DNA of 34,289 bases. It comes from CAYSUS01 sp964434165 (GTDB taxonomy: Bacteria > Planctomycetota > Planctomycetia > Pirellulales > Thermoguttaceae). The position numbers were made by a program, and so were the translations under genes. Under the pieces are notes generated by a model that was given only the letters and a program-made list of their open reading frames with translations, did not search any database and was not told the DNA's origin. Location: assembly GCA_964434165.1 (NCBI GenBank), contig CAYSUS010000078.1:1-34289 (forward strand). Direction: 5' to 3'. Positions 24,405-31,740 of the stretch are shown here, piece by piece (the first letter of the stretch is position 1; each line of letters starts with the position of its first letter).

Positions 24405-25116
24405 CTCGTCCGTCGATAAGTCCCGCGCGCGAATCCGCCAGATGTTCGGCGAGATCGCCGGGCGGTACGACCTCGTCAACGGTCTCTTGTCGCTGGGCGT
24501 CGATCGTCGCTGGCGGCGGCGCACGGTGCGCCTGGTCGCGCCGGAGGGCGATGCGCCGATCCTCGACGTCTGCACGGGCACGGCCGACCTGGCGTTGGAC
24601 TACTGGCGATGTGCACGCGGCAGCGCGGCGGTGGTCGGAGCCGATTTCTGCGGGCCCATGCTCCGGATCGGGCTGGAGAAGTGCCGTCGCGCGGGCGCCG
24701 CGAACCAAGTGAGCCTGGTCGAGGCGGACGCCGAGCGCCTGCCCTTCGACTCGGGCACGTTCCAGATCGTGTGCGTGGCCTTCGGACTGCGGAACGTGGC
24801 CGACACGGACCGGGGCTTGCGGGAGATGGCCCGGGTGTGCCGGCCCGGCGGGCGCGTGGCCGTGCTGGAGTTTTCCATGCCCCGCGCGGCGCCCCTCCGC
24901 GCGGTGTACGGGTGGTACTTCCGCCGCGTGCTGCCGCGCGTGGGCCAGGCATTGGCCCGAAACCGTCAGGGAGCCTACAATTACCTTCCTGCCAGCGTCG
25001 GCGAGTTCCCGCAGGACGAGGCGCTGGCCGAGCGGATGCGCGCGGCGGGTCTGGCGCGGGTGGCCTGGCACCGGCTGAGCTTCGGTATTGCCACGCTCTA
25101 CGTGGGGGAGAAATGA
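24391..25116 (+). CDS. ubiE: UbiE/MenG quinone C-methyltransferase
   Basis: A 241-residue SAM-dependent methyltransferase that adds the ring methyl in the last step of menaquinone synthesis. The SAM motif is LDVCTGTADLAL, followed by FQIVCVAFGLRNVADTDRGL, the post-motif VCRPGGRVAVLEFS and the family signature AYNYLPASVGEFP. The ATG at 24391 was chosen by homology to the family N terminus (RIRQMFGEIAGRYDLVNGLL); it overlaps the end of ubiD by 14 bases and lacks a clear ribosome site, suggesting translational coupling. Its stop shares ATGA with the start of ubiX. As the neighbours are futalosine-pathway genes, the substrate is probably demethylmenaquinone. Confidence 0.93.
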   Translation: MSVDNSSVDKSRARIRQMFGEIAGRYDLVNGLLSLGVDRRWRRRTVRLVAPEGDAPILDVCTGTADLALDYWRCARGSAAVVGADFCGPMLRIGLEKCRRAGAANQVSLVEADAERLPFDSGTFQIVCVAFGLRNVADTDRGLREMARVCRPGGRVAVLEFSMPRAAPLRAVYGWYFRRVLPRVGQALARNRQGAYNYLPASVGEFPQDEALAERMRAAGLARVAWHRLSFGIATLYVGEK

Positions 25117-25799
25117 AACGCACCTTCGTCCTCGCGGTAACCGGGGCCAGCGGCGCGACCTACGCCCGGCGGCTGCTCGAAGTCCTGCTCTCCAGTGGGA
25201 GCGACGTGCGCCTGACGATCAGCGGGGCGGCGCAGGCCGTGCTCAAGCAGGAGCTCGACGTGAAGGTCGATCTGGACGACTTCAAGCCCGGCTCGCTGAT
25301 GCTCGACGCGGGGGAGAAGGTCCAGGACCCGAAGCTGCGGCGGATCCGCTCGGCGGCCGGGATCTCCAGCGAGTCGAGCAACGTCCTCTCCGTCCCGATC
25401 GGCTCGCCGGGCGAGATCGTTTACCATCACTACCGCGACCAGATGGCGGCGATCGCCAGCGGCTCGTTCCTCACCGAAGGGATGGTCATCTGCCCGTGCT
25501 CCGGCGGCACGCTCAGCGCCATCGTCCACGGGACCAGCGCCAACCTGATCCACCGCGCGGCCGAGGTCCACCTCAAGGAGCGCCGCAAGCTGATCGTCGT
25601 GCCGCGCGAGGCGCCGCTCTCCGTGCTGCAACTGGACAACATGAAGCGCGCGGCCGAGGCCGGCGCCGTGATCCTGCCGGCCATGCCGGGCTTCTACCAC
25701 GGCGTGCGCAACGTGCAGGACTTGGTGGATTTCATCGTATCGAGAATCTGCGATCAGTTGGGAGTGGAGAACGAGCTGATGCGGCGGTGGGGGAGCTAG
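25113..25799 (+). CDS. ubiX: UbiX-family flavin prenyltransferase (MqnM-like)
   Basis: A 228-residue enzyme expected to join dimethylallyl phosphate to FMN, making the prenyl-FMN cofactor of UbiD enzymes. Motifs are VTGASGATYARRLLEVLL at the N terminus, IASGSFLTEGMVICPCSGGT in the centre, and LIVVPREAPLSVLQLDNMKR, AGAVILPAMPGFYH towards the end. It is slightly longer than the common 190-200 residues, with extra sequence at about 45-80. The ATG overlaps the ubiE stop (ATGA), with GGGGGAG just upstream. All motifs look intact, in contrast to the UbiD homologue beside it, so an active UbiD decarboxylase is presumably encoded elsewhere. Confidence 0.93.
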   Translation: MKRTFVLAVTGASGATYARRLLEVLLSSGSDVRLTISGAAQAVLKQELDVKVDLDDFKPGSLMLDAGEKVQDPKLRRIRSAAGISSESSNVLSVPIGSPGEIVYHHYRDQMAAIASGSFLTEGMVICPCSGGTLSAIVHGTSANLIHRAAEVHLKERRKLIVVPREAPLSVLQLDNMKRAAEAGAVILPAMPGFYHGVRNVQDLVDFIVSRICDQLGVENELMRRWGS

Positions 25800-25808
25800 A
25801 GCACGGCA

Positions 25809-25864
25809 AGGGGACGGTCGCGTTTTCGCGAAGCGCCGCGGAGCGAAAACGGGGCTGTCCCCCT
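25809..25864. repeat. GGGGAC...GTCCCC hairpin, family C (copy 1)
   Basis: Left arm AGGGGACGGTCGCGTTTTCGC and right arm GCGAAAACGGGGCTGTCCCCCT: GTTTTCGC/GCGAAAAC and GGGGAC/GTCCCC pair perfectly, with mismatches between. It begins ten bases after the ubiX stop and could separate ubiX from mqnP transcription. A smaller hairpin, GGGTGG-GCAAG-CCACCC, lies at 25909-25925. Confidence 0.65.
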
Positions 25865-25967
25865 CCGGAAGAGCTCGCCTGCCGCCGTGCCCGACCGCAC
25901 CGTGACACGGGTGGGCAAGCCACCCGCGGCACCCCCCTTGCACCCCAGACGCTCCACCACAAACCGC

Positions 25968-26967
25968 ATGGAGACCCTCCAGAAACTCCTGGAGATGATC
26001 CGCTTCAGCCATCATAAATGCCGGTTGCAGGTAACGTATGTTCGTAAACAGTAGTGACNNNNNNNNNNGGAACCAGTCGGTTTCATAATCTTTTGCCTTT
26101 AAGTACCTGGAGATGATCCGCTTCAGCCATACGCTGTTCGCGCTTCCCTTTGCGCTGTTGGCGGCGGTGATGGCCTGGGCCGATGGCTTGCGCGCCCAGC
26201 CGCCGGTGCGGTTTCGCCTCCAGGACCTGGCGGGCATCCTCGTGTGCATGGTCGCAGCGCGGAGCGCGGCCATGGCGTTCAACCGCCTGGCCGACCGCGA
26301 GCTCGACGCGCACAACCCGCGGACACGATCGCGCCATCTGCCCAGCGGAAGGCTGAGCGCGGAAGGGGTGGCCCTGTTCACCGCCGTCGCGGCGGCCGCG
26401 TTCGTGGCCGGCACGCTGTTGTTTCTGCCCAACCGCTGGCCAATCTACGCGTCGGTGCCGGTGCTCTTGTTCCTGTTTGCCTACAGCTACACGAAGCGGC
26501 TGACCGTGCTGGCCCACTTCTGGCTGGGCACGGCGCTGATGCTCGCCCCGATGGCCGCCTGGGTGGCCGTGCGCGGCGAGCTGGACTGGGCGCCCCTGTT
26601 GCTCGGCGCGGCGGTCATGCTGTGGGTGGCCGGGTTCGACATCATCTACGCGTGCCAGGACGTGGACTTCGACCGGCGGATGCGCCTGCGGAGCATCCCC
26701 GCGCGGCTCGGCGTGGCCGGGGCCCTGCGCGTGGCCGCCGCCTGCCACGCCGCGATGGTATTCCTGCTCCTGGCGGTGCCGGCCGTGTATCCGCTGTTCG
26801 GCTGGGTATATTACGTGGGCGTGGCCGCGATCGCCGGGCTGCTCGTGTACGAGCACGCGATCGTGCGGCCCGACGACCTGACGCGCGTCAACCGGGCCTT
26901 CTTCCACGTCAACGCCGTGGTGAGCCTGGGCCTGTTGGCGATCGGCATGATCGACCTGCTCGTGTGA
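25968..26967 (+). CDS. mqnP: MqnP, UbiA-family prenyltransferase (interrupted by assembly gap)
   Basis: An integral-membrane prenyltransferase that should attach the polyprenyl tail to dihydroxynaphthoate in the futalosine route. The intact part, from ATG 26113, has 284 residues and about eight helices. The first Asp motif is NRLADRELDAHNPRTRSRHL and the second is in IIYACQDVDFDRR. The true start is probably ATG 25968: METLQKLLE then MIRFSH joins in frame with TLFALPF if the sequence between the two 25-bp copies is removed, giving 293 residues. As written, the first part runs METLQKLLEMIRFSHHKC and stops at 26052-26054. The ATG at 26113 could start a protein only nine residues shorter. Gene identity is secure; the 5' end is not. 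Confidence 0.88.
25988..26130. repeat. 25-bp direct repeat around low-GC sequence and a 10-N gap
   Basis: The identical 25-mer CCTGGAGATGATCCGCTTCA plus GCCAT occurs at 25988-26012 and 26106-26130. Between them are 46 bases of about 43% GC, ten N (26059-26068), then 37 bases of about 38% GC, against roughly 68% nearby. Collapsing to one copy restores an uninterrupted mqnP frame. This is most simply two contig ends that overlap by 25 bp, each carrying foreign or erroneous tail sequence. A real insertion with duplicated target or att cores is the alternative. Confidence 0.85.
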
Positions 26968-26968
26968 C

Positions 26969-27033
26969 GGGGACTGGCACAGTCTGCCGCGCAGCGGCCC
27001 GAAGGATGCTTTGCACAAGCTGGGCCCGTCCCC
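26969..27033. repeat. GGGGAC...GTCCCC element, family C (copy 2)
   Basis: Starts GGGGACTGGCACAGTCTGCC immediately after the mqnP stop and ends AGCTGGGCCCGTCCCC. The terminal GGGGAC/GTCCCC pair perfectly; inner pairing (GGC.CAG with CTGGGCC) is partial. With copy 1 at 25809-25864 it brackets mqnP. It lies 51 bases before the mqnE start. Confidence 0.55.
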
Positions 27034-27084
27034 CTCGGTGAACACGATGTCCCTTTCCGTGCAAGCGCTGCTCCGCGATACCCC

Positions 27085-28167
27085 ATGACCAGCCTCGAAT
27101 CCATCCAACGCAAGGTCGAATCCGGCGAACGCCTCTCGCCCGAAGAGGGACTCCTCCTCTTCGATGCGAAGACCGACCTCCACGCGGTCGGGCAGATGGC
27201 CGACGCGGTGCGCCGGCGCAAGTGCGGCGAGGTGGTTCACTACAACAGGAATTCGCACCTCAACCCGACCAACGTCTGCGCGCTGCGGTGCGGGCTGTGC
27301 GCGTTTAGCCGCGACCCTGCCGACGCCGACGCCTACGTGATGCGCGACGAGGAGATCCTCGCCCGGGGGCAGGAGGCCGCGGACGCGGGCTGCACGGAGT
27401 TGCACGTGGTCGGAGGGCTGCACCCCGGGAAGGGCTACGCCTGGTACCGCGGCATTCTGGAGCTTCTGCACGAGGCCTTCCCCTCGCTGCACCTGAAGGC
27501 CTGGACCGCCGTGGAGATCGACTGGTTCGCCCACAGCGAGGACAAGCCCGTGGCGGCGATCCTCGAGGAGCTCATGGACGCCGGCCTCGGCAGCCTGCCC
27601 GGCGGCGGGGCGGAGATCTTCGCTAGCGAAGTGCGAGCGCGAATCTGCCCTCGCAAGATCGACGCGGAGCGCTGGCTGGCCGTCCACCGCGAGGCCCACC
27701 GCGTGGGCCTCAAGTCGAACGCCACGATGCTCTACGGCCACGTGGAGAGCCCGGCCGACCGCATCGACCACATGGTGCGATTGCGGCGCTTGCAGGACGC
27801 GACCGGGGGCTTCCAGGCGTTCATCCCGCTCGCGTTCCACCCGGAGAATACGCGGTTTGCAGACCTGCCCAGGCCGACGGGCCTCGACGACCTCCGCGTG
27901 ATGGCCGCCGCGCGGCTGATGCTCGACAACTTCCCCCACGTGAAGGCCTACTGGATCTCACTGGGCATTGGCACGGCCCAGACGGCGCTGGCTTACGGAG
28001 CCGACGACCTGGACGGCACGGTGCGCCAGGAGCGGATTTACCACGACGCGGGCGCCACCTCGCCCGAGGTCCTTGGCGTCGACGACCTCCGCGCCCTGAT
28101 CCGCGAGGCGGGCCGCGAGCCGGTGGAGAGGGACTCGGTTTATCGAAGGGTGATGAAGGAGGAATGA
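27085..28167 (+). CDS. mqnE: MqnE, aminofutalosine synthase (radical SAM)
   Basis: A 360-residue radical SAM enzyme that joins 3-[(1-carboxyvinyl)oxy]benzoate to SAM-derived adenosyl to form aminodeoxyfutalosine, the committed adenosine-joining step of the futalosine pathway. The cluster motif C65-x3-C69-x2-C72 sits in NPTNVCALRCGLCAFSR. Other family segments are CTELHVVGGLHPGKGYAWY, LGSLPGGGAEIFASEVR, GLKSNATMLYGHVESPADR and FIPLAFHPENTRF. Length and motifs distinguish it from the related MqnC. The ATG at 27085 lacks a strong ribosome site. It follows mqnP by 117 bases across a repeat, in the same direction, so co-transcription is possible. mqnA, mqnB, mqnC and mqnD are not in this window. 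Confidence 0.95.
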   Translation: MTSLESIQRKVESGERLSPEEGLLLFDAKTDLHAVGQMADAVRRRKCGEVVHYNRNSHLNPTNVCALRCGLCAFSRDPADADAYVMRDEEILARGQEAADAGCTELHVVGGLHPGKGYAWYRGILELLHEAFPSLHLKAWTAVEIDWFAHSEDKPVAAILEELMDAGLGSLPGGGAEIFASEVRARICPRKIDAERWLAVHREAHRVGLKSNATMLYGHVESPADRIDHMVRLRRLQDATGGFQAFIPLAFHPENTRFADLPRPTGLDDLRVMAAARLMLDNFPHVKAYWISLGIGTAQTALAYGADDLDGTVRQERIYHDAGATSPEVLGVDDLRALIREAGREPVERDSVYRRVMKEE

Positions 28168-28243
28168 TAAGCGCAGAACGGCAGCTCCGGAAACGGGCAC
28201 GGGGTTGGGGGCACGCGGGACCACGAAACACGCTTTCGGCGAG

Positions 28244-28263
28244 TCCTCATTCGTCATTCCTCA
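28244..28263. repeat. CATTCGTCATTCC repeat-like motif
   Basis: CCTCATTCGTCATTCCTCAC, in the 103-base gap between convergent mqnE and recG, resembles the AT-richer stretch at 7861-7924. It is a likely member of the same dispersed intergenic family. No clear terminator is seen in this gap. Confidence 0.4.
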
Positions 28264-28270
28264 CTCCCCC

Positions 28271-30358
28271 TCATCCCACATCCCCCAGCTCCAGCGCCTG
28301 GCCATAGCGCACGAGCGTCATCCGCCGCAGGAGGGTGTGCTCGGGGGCGGAGAGGCCGGAGTCGGCGGCGACCAGGGCCAGGGCGTCGCGCCGGGCCTCG
28401 TCCAACAGGGCCGCGTCGCGCGAAAGGTCCGCGATCCGCAGCGGCGGCAGGCCGTGCTGGCGCGTGCCGAACAGCTCGCCGGGCCCGCGCAGCCGGAAAT
28501 CCGTCTCGGCCAGCTCGAAGCCGTCGGTCGATTTCTCAAAGGCCCCGAGGCGCTGCTGCGACTCCTCGGTCTGCGGTTCGGCGAACGCGCAGCAGTAGCC
28601 CGGGTGGCTGCCTCGGCTGATCCGGCCGCGGAGCTGATGCAACTGGGCCAGCCCGAACCGCTCCGCGCTCTCGATCGTCATCAGCGTGGCGTTGGGCACG
28701 TCCACGCCCACTTCGACCACCGAGGTGCAGACGAGGGCCTGGATGTCGCCCTGGCGGAACCGGGCCATGGCCTCGTCCTTCTCCGTGCTCGACATGCGCC
28801 CGTGGATCAGCCCCAGGCGGAAGGCCTCCAGCTCGCCGTTGGCAAGGGCCTCGTAGGTCGCCTCGAGGCTGGCCGCCGCCGACTGGTCCGACTCCTCGAC
28901 CAGCGGCACGACGACGTAGCCCTGCCGCCCCTCGGCGAGCTTGCGGCGGAAAAAGTCCCACCACTTGGCGCGCCGCTCGTCGCCGGCCACGTAGGTGTGC
29001 ACCCTCTGCCTGCCCGGCGGACTGTCGCGGAGAATCGATAGGTCCAAATCGCCGAACAGCGTCAGGGTCACGGTGCGCGGGATGGGCGTGGCGGTCATCA
29101 CCAAATAATGCGGGTCCGGGCCGGCGTGCCGGAGCGTCGCCCGTTGGCGCACCCCGAAGCGGTGCTGCTCGTCGATGACGACCAGTCCGAGCCGGGCGAA
29201 CTGGACGTCCTCCTGGATCACCGCCTGGGTGCCGACGACCAGGTCGATCTCGCCGGCCGCGATCCGCCGAAGAAGGTCCGCCCGCCGCGCGCCGGGAAGC
29301 CCTCCGATCAACAGCCCGCGACGCACGCGGCTGGCCGCCAGAAGGCGATCGAGGGTGAGGGCGTGCTGCCGGGCGAGGACTTCCGTGGGGGCCATCAGCG
29401 CGGCCTGGTGGCCGTGGGCCACGGCCAGGAGCATGGCGTACACGGCGACCACGGTCTTGCCGCTGCCCACGTCGCCCTGAAGCAAACGGTTCATGGGGGT
29501 CGTCTGCCCCATGTCCGCGGCGATCTGGTCGATGGCCTGCTGTTGCCCCTCGGTGAGCTCGAAAGGGAACAGCCGGCGGACGCGCGCGTCGATCTTGGCC
29601 GTGGCCTCCAGGGCCGGAGCGGTTCGCTGCCCCTGGGCCTGGCGCCGCAGGGCCAGGGCCAATTGAAGGATGAACAGCTCCTGGTAGATGAACCGCCGCC
29701 GGGCGCGGTCGAGGGCCTCGTGGCTCTCGGGGAAGTGGACCTGCGGCAGGGCCCGGTGCAGCGGCCAGAGGTCGTGGGCCTCCAGGAAGGAGGCGGGAAA
29801 GACCTCGTCGAGGCAGTCGGCGTAGGCCGGCAGCGCGGCCTCGACGATCCGCCGCATCTGGTACTGCTGCAGCCCTTCGGTGAGCGGGTAGAGCGGCAGG
29901 ATGCGCCCGGCCGGCTCCTCCTCGTCGTCGGCCAGGTAGGTGACCTTGGGGTGGTGCATCTCCCACATCAGCCCGTGGAGCTTGGGCTTGCCGGAGAGCA
30001 TGACGCGCTGTCCGCGGCGGAAGCGGTCGCGCATGAACGGCTGGTTGAACCACACCGCGCGGAGGAAGTGGTCGCCGCTCTGAAGCAGCACGCCCACGAC
30101 GCTGCGGCCGGAGCTGCCGGCGTGCATGTCGGTTTCTTCGACCCGCCCCGAGACCGACTGGAGCTTGTCCTCCTCCAGGTCCGGCACCGCGCGCAGCTCG
30201 GTCATGTCCTCGTAGGCGCGGGGGAAGAAGAACAGGACGTCGCGCGCGGCGTGCAGCCCCAGGCGCGCAAGCAGCTCCGCGCGGTCGGGCCCGACTCCTT
30301 TGAGGAACTGGACTGGGGTGGCCAGCATCTCGGCCGGGCTTCTCTGCGGGGCGCTCAT
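28271..30358 (-). CDS. recG: RecG, ATP-dependent DNA helicase
   Basis: A 695-residue helicase that remodels stalled replication forks and branch-migrates Holliday junctions. The N-terminal wedge/OB-fold region spans about 1-180. Walker A is GDVGSGKT at 295-302, the DEQH box is at 396-399, and motif III is MTATPIPRTVTLTLFGDLD. The C-terminal helicase domain has LVEESDQ, LIHGRMSSTEKDEAM, VVEVGVDVPNATLM and LHQLRGRISRGSHPGYC. The ATG at 30358 was chosen because it gives the family length (KGVGPDRAELLARLGL near the start); the upstream extension to 30460 is repeat-derived. It is followed on the same strand by no other gene before mqnE, and rnhA lies upstream, 127 bases away. Confidence 0.96.
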   Translation of the reverse strand: MSAPQRSPAEMLATPVQFLKGVGPDRAELLARLGLHAARDVLFFFPRAYEDMTELRAVPDLEEDKLQSVSGRVEETDMHAGSSGRSVVGVLLQSGDHFLRAVWFNQPFMRDRFRRGQRVMLSGKPKLHGLMWEMHHPKVTYLADDEEEPAGRILPLYPLTEGLQQYQMRRIVEAALPAYADCLDEVFPASFLEAHDLWPLHRALPQVHFPESHEALDRARRRFIYQELFILQLALALRRQAQGQRTAPALEATAKIDARVRRLFPFELTEGQQQAIDQIAADMGQTTPMNRLLQGDVGSGKTVVAVYAMLLAVAHGHQAALMAPTEVLARQHALTLDRLLAASRVRRGLLIGGLPGARRADLLRRIAAGEIDLVVGTQAVIQEDVQFARLGLVVIDEQHRFGVRQRATLRHAGPDPHYLVMTATPIPRTVTLTLFGDLDLSILRDSPPGRQRVHTYVAGDERRAKWWDFFRRKLAEGRQGYVVVPLVEESDQSAAASLEATYEALANGELEAFRLGLIHGRMSSTEKDEAMARFRQGDIQALVCTSVVEVGVDVPNATLMTIESAERFGLAQLHQLRGRISRGSHPGYCCAFAEPQTEESQQRLGAFEKSTDGFELAETDFRLRGPGELFGTRQHGLPPLRIADLSRDAALLDEARRDALALVAADSGLSAPEHTLLRRMTLVRYGQALELGDVG

Positions 30359-30364
30359 GCCCCT

Positions 30365-30370
30365 ATTGTA
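30365..30370 (-). promoter_or_regulatory. Candidate -10 box for recG, near-leaderless
   Basis: TACAAT on the minus strand is six bases (AGGGGC) from the recG ATG, the same spacing and composition as TAGAAT-GGGGTC-ATG at ubiD. No -35 match is apparent. Confidence 0.35.
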
Positions 30371-30466
30371 GCGGAGGGTCTGGGGAGCGTAGCATTCTCC
30401 GCACTGCCGTCCGCCCGGCTGCCCAGCACGCAAGCGCCGCAAGGCACCTGTACCGCGCAAGCGAAC

Positions 30467-30483
30467 GGCACGCGGAGCGTGCC
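30467..30483. terminator. GGCACG-CGGAG-CGTGCC hairpin after rnhA
   Basis: A perfect 6-bp stem and 5-base loop two bases downstream of the rnhA stop. I recall GGCACGCGGAGCGTGCC as a common planctomycete intergenic string, so it may be a dispersed repeat serving as a terminator. A partial relative (GGCACCTGTACCGC) lies at 30443-30456. Confidence 0.5.
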
Positions 30484-30485
30484 TG

Positions 30486-30962
30486 CTACAGGTACTTCTG
30501 GTACGCGGCCACGGCCAGGGCGTCGCAGCGCTCGTTCTCGGGATGGCCGGAGTGGCCGCGGACGTGCGTGAAGTGGACGCGGTGCTTGGAGGCCAGTTCG
30601 TCGAGCCTGCGCCAGAGGTCCTCGTTCTTGACCTCCTTGAGCCGGCCGTTCTCGCGGCGGCGCCAGCCGTTGGCCTTCCATTTGGCCATCCACTCGGAAA
30701 GGCCCTGGCCGACGTAATTGCTGTCGGTGACCAGCTCGACGGTCGTGGGCCGCGTGAGGGCCTCCAGGCCGCGGATCACCGCGGTCAGCTCCATGCGGTT
30801 GTTGGTGGTCTCGCGCTCGGCCCCGCTCCCCTCGCGCTCCTTGCCGCTTGCGGGATGGCGGAGGAGGAAGGCCCAGCCCCCGGGGCCCGGGTTGCCCGAG
30901 CACGCCCCGTCGGTGAACAGGATCACCTCGAACTCGTCGGGCTTGGCGCGGGACTTGGGCAT
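30486..30962 (-). CDS. rnhA: RnhA, ribonuclease HI
   Basis: A 158-residue nuclease that cuts the RNA strand of RNA-DNA hybrids. The four metal-binding acids are D18 (LFTDGACSGNPGPGGW), E58 (TTNNRMELTAVIRGL), D80 (LVTDSNYVGQGL) and D147 (NERCDALA), with H137 in VRGHSGHPEN. The length is standard for the type HI enzyme without an N-terminal hybrid-binding domain. The ATG at 30962 (MPKSRAKPDEFEVILFTDG) was chosen over an open frame reaching 31043, whose extra residues are translated from the family A repeat at 30985-31017. It precedes recG on the same strand; both serve replication-fork and R-loop repair. Confidence 0.95.
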   Translation of the reverse strand: MPKSRAKPDEFEVILFTDGACSGNPGPGGWAFLLRHPASGKEREGSGAERETTNNRMELTAVIRGLEALTRPTTVELVTDSNYVGQGLSEWMAKWKANGWRRRENGRLKEVKNEDLWRRLDELASKHRVHFTHVRGHSGHPENERCDALAVAAYQKYL

Positions 30963-30984
30963 GGGGTCGCGGGGGTGGAGGCTC

Positions 30985-31017
30985 AGACTTCCGAAGTCTC
31001 GCAGACTTCGGAGATCT
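30985..31017. repeat. Paired palindrome, family A (copy 2)
   Basis: AGACTTC-C-GAAGTCT (30985-30999) is a perfect 15-base palindrome, followed after three bases by AGACTTCGGAGATCT (31003-31017), an imperfect one. It lies 22 bases upstream of the rnhA start and may therefore fall in the rnhA promoter or leader. Confidence 0.7.
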
Positions 31018-31185
31018 TGCCTGGGGGCGGCTTCTCCCTTCAACCATATCGCGCCGGGTGAGGAACCGGAACCGGGGCCCTTGCGCGGGCAAGCACTTTA
31101 CAGGGCCCGGGGCGCAAAGCGAGAATGGGACCAGCGGGGGCAGCGGCAATTCCTGTTTCGATCCGCTTGCAGGGGGGAGACGACG

Positions 31186-31641
31186 GTGCGAAGTCGCCTG
31201 GTGGAGCTTTGGAGTTTGCGGACCGCGGCGTGCGCGGCGCTTGCGCTGCTGCTGGTGGCCGGCTGCGGGGGCGGGTACCCGTACGGGACCATCCCCGTCA
31301 AAGGCAAGGTGACCTACAAGGACGGCTCGCTGATCCCGGCCGAGCGGATCGAGATCACCTTCGTGCCCCAGATCGATCCGAAGGACGAGAAGACCCACGC
31401 CAAGCTGGGCATGACGAACGTGGATGTGGAGACGGGCGAGTTCGACACGGTCACCACCTACAAGTACGGCGACGGAGTGACGATCGGCAAACACAAGGTG
31501 CAGATCAAGGCCTTTGGCGAGGGCGGGGTGCAGTTGCCGCTAGTGCCCCCGGCCTATGCGGACGTGGCTGCCACCCCGATCGAGGAGATCGAAGTGGGCC
31601 CGGACAGTACGGAGTTCCACTTCGAGGTCGAGAAGCCGTAG
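31186..31641 (+). CDS. Small planctomycete-type lipoprotein (paralogue 1)
   Basis: A 151-residue lipoprotein starting at GTG 31186, with GGGGGAGA upstream. The signal peptide ends in LLLVAGC with lipidated C27. The mature protein opens with TIPVKGKVTYKDGSLIPAER, a carboxypeptidase-regulatory/transthyretin-like beta-sandwich motif, and contains FDTVTTYKYGDGVTIGKHKV. It is clearly homologous to the lipoprotein at 32868-33323 and has the same length. Such proteins often sit beside DUF1559 genes in planctomycetes; their role is unknown but surface location is likely. It converges on the DUF1559 gene with a family A repeat between them. Confidence 0.85.
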   Translation: MRSRLVELWSLRTAACAALALLLVAGCGGGYPYGTIPVKGKVTYKDGSLIPAERIEITFVPQIDPKDEKTHAKLGMTNVDVETGEFDTVTTYKYGDGVTIGKHKVQIKAFGEGGVQLPLVPPAYADVAATPIEEIEVGPDSTEFHFEVEKP

Positions 31642-31697
31642 CAGGCGAAGCGGCCCGGCTCGGAAGGGCACGGATGGCACTGCGCGGCGTTCAAGAA

Positions 31698-31731
31698 GAC
31701 CTCCGAAGTCCTGGAGACTTCGGAAGTCCAG
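31698..31731. repeat. Paired palindrome, family A (copy 3)
   Basis: GACCTCCGAAGTC (31698-31710, one mismatch) and GACTTC-G-GAAGTC (31716-31728, perfect) are separated by five bases. It lies between convergent genes, ten bases past the DUF1559 stop, and could terminate transcription from both sides. Confidence 0.75.
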
Positions 31732-31740
31732 GGCTGCGTC

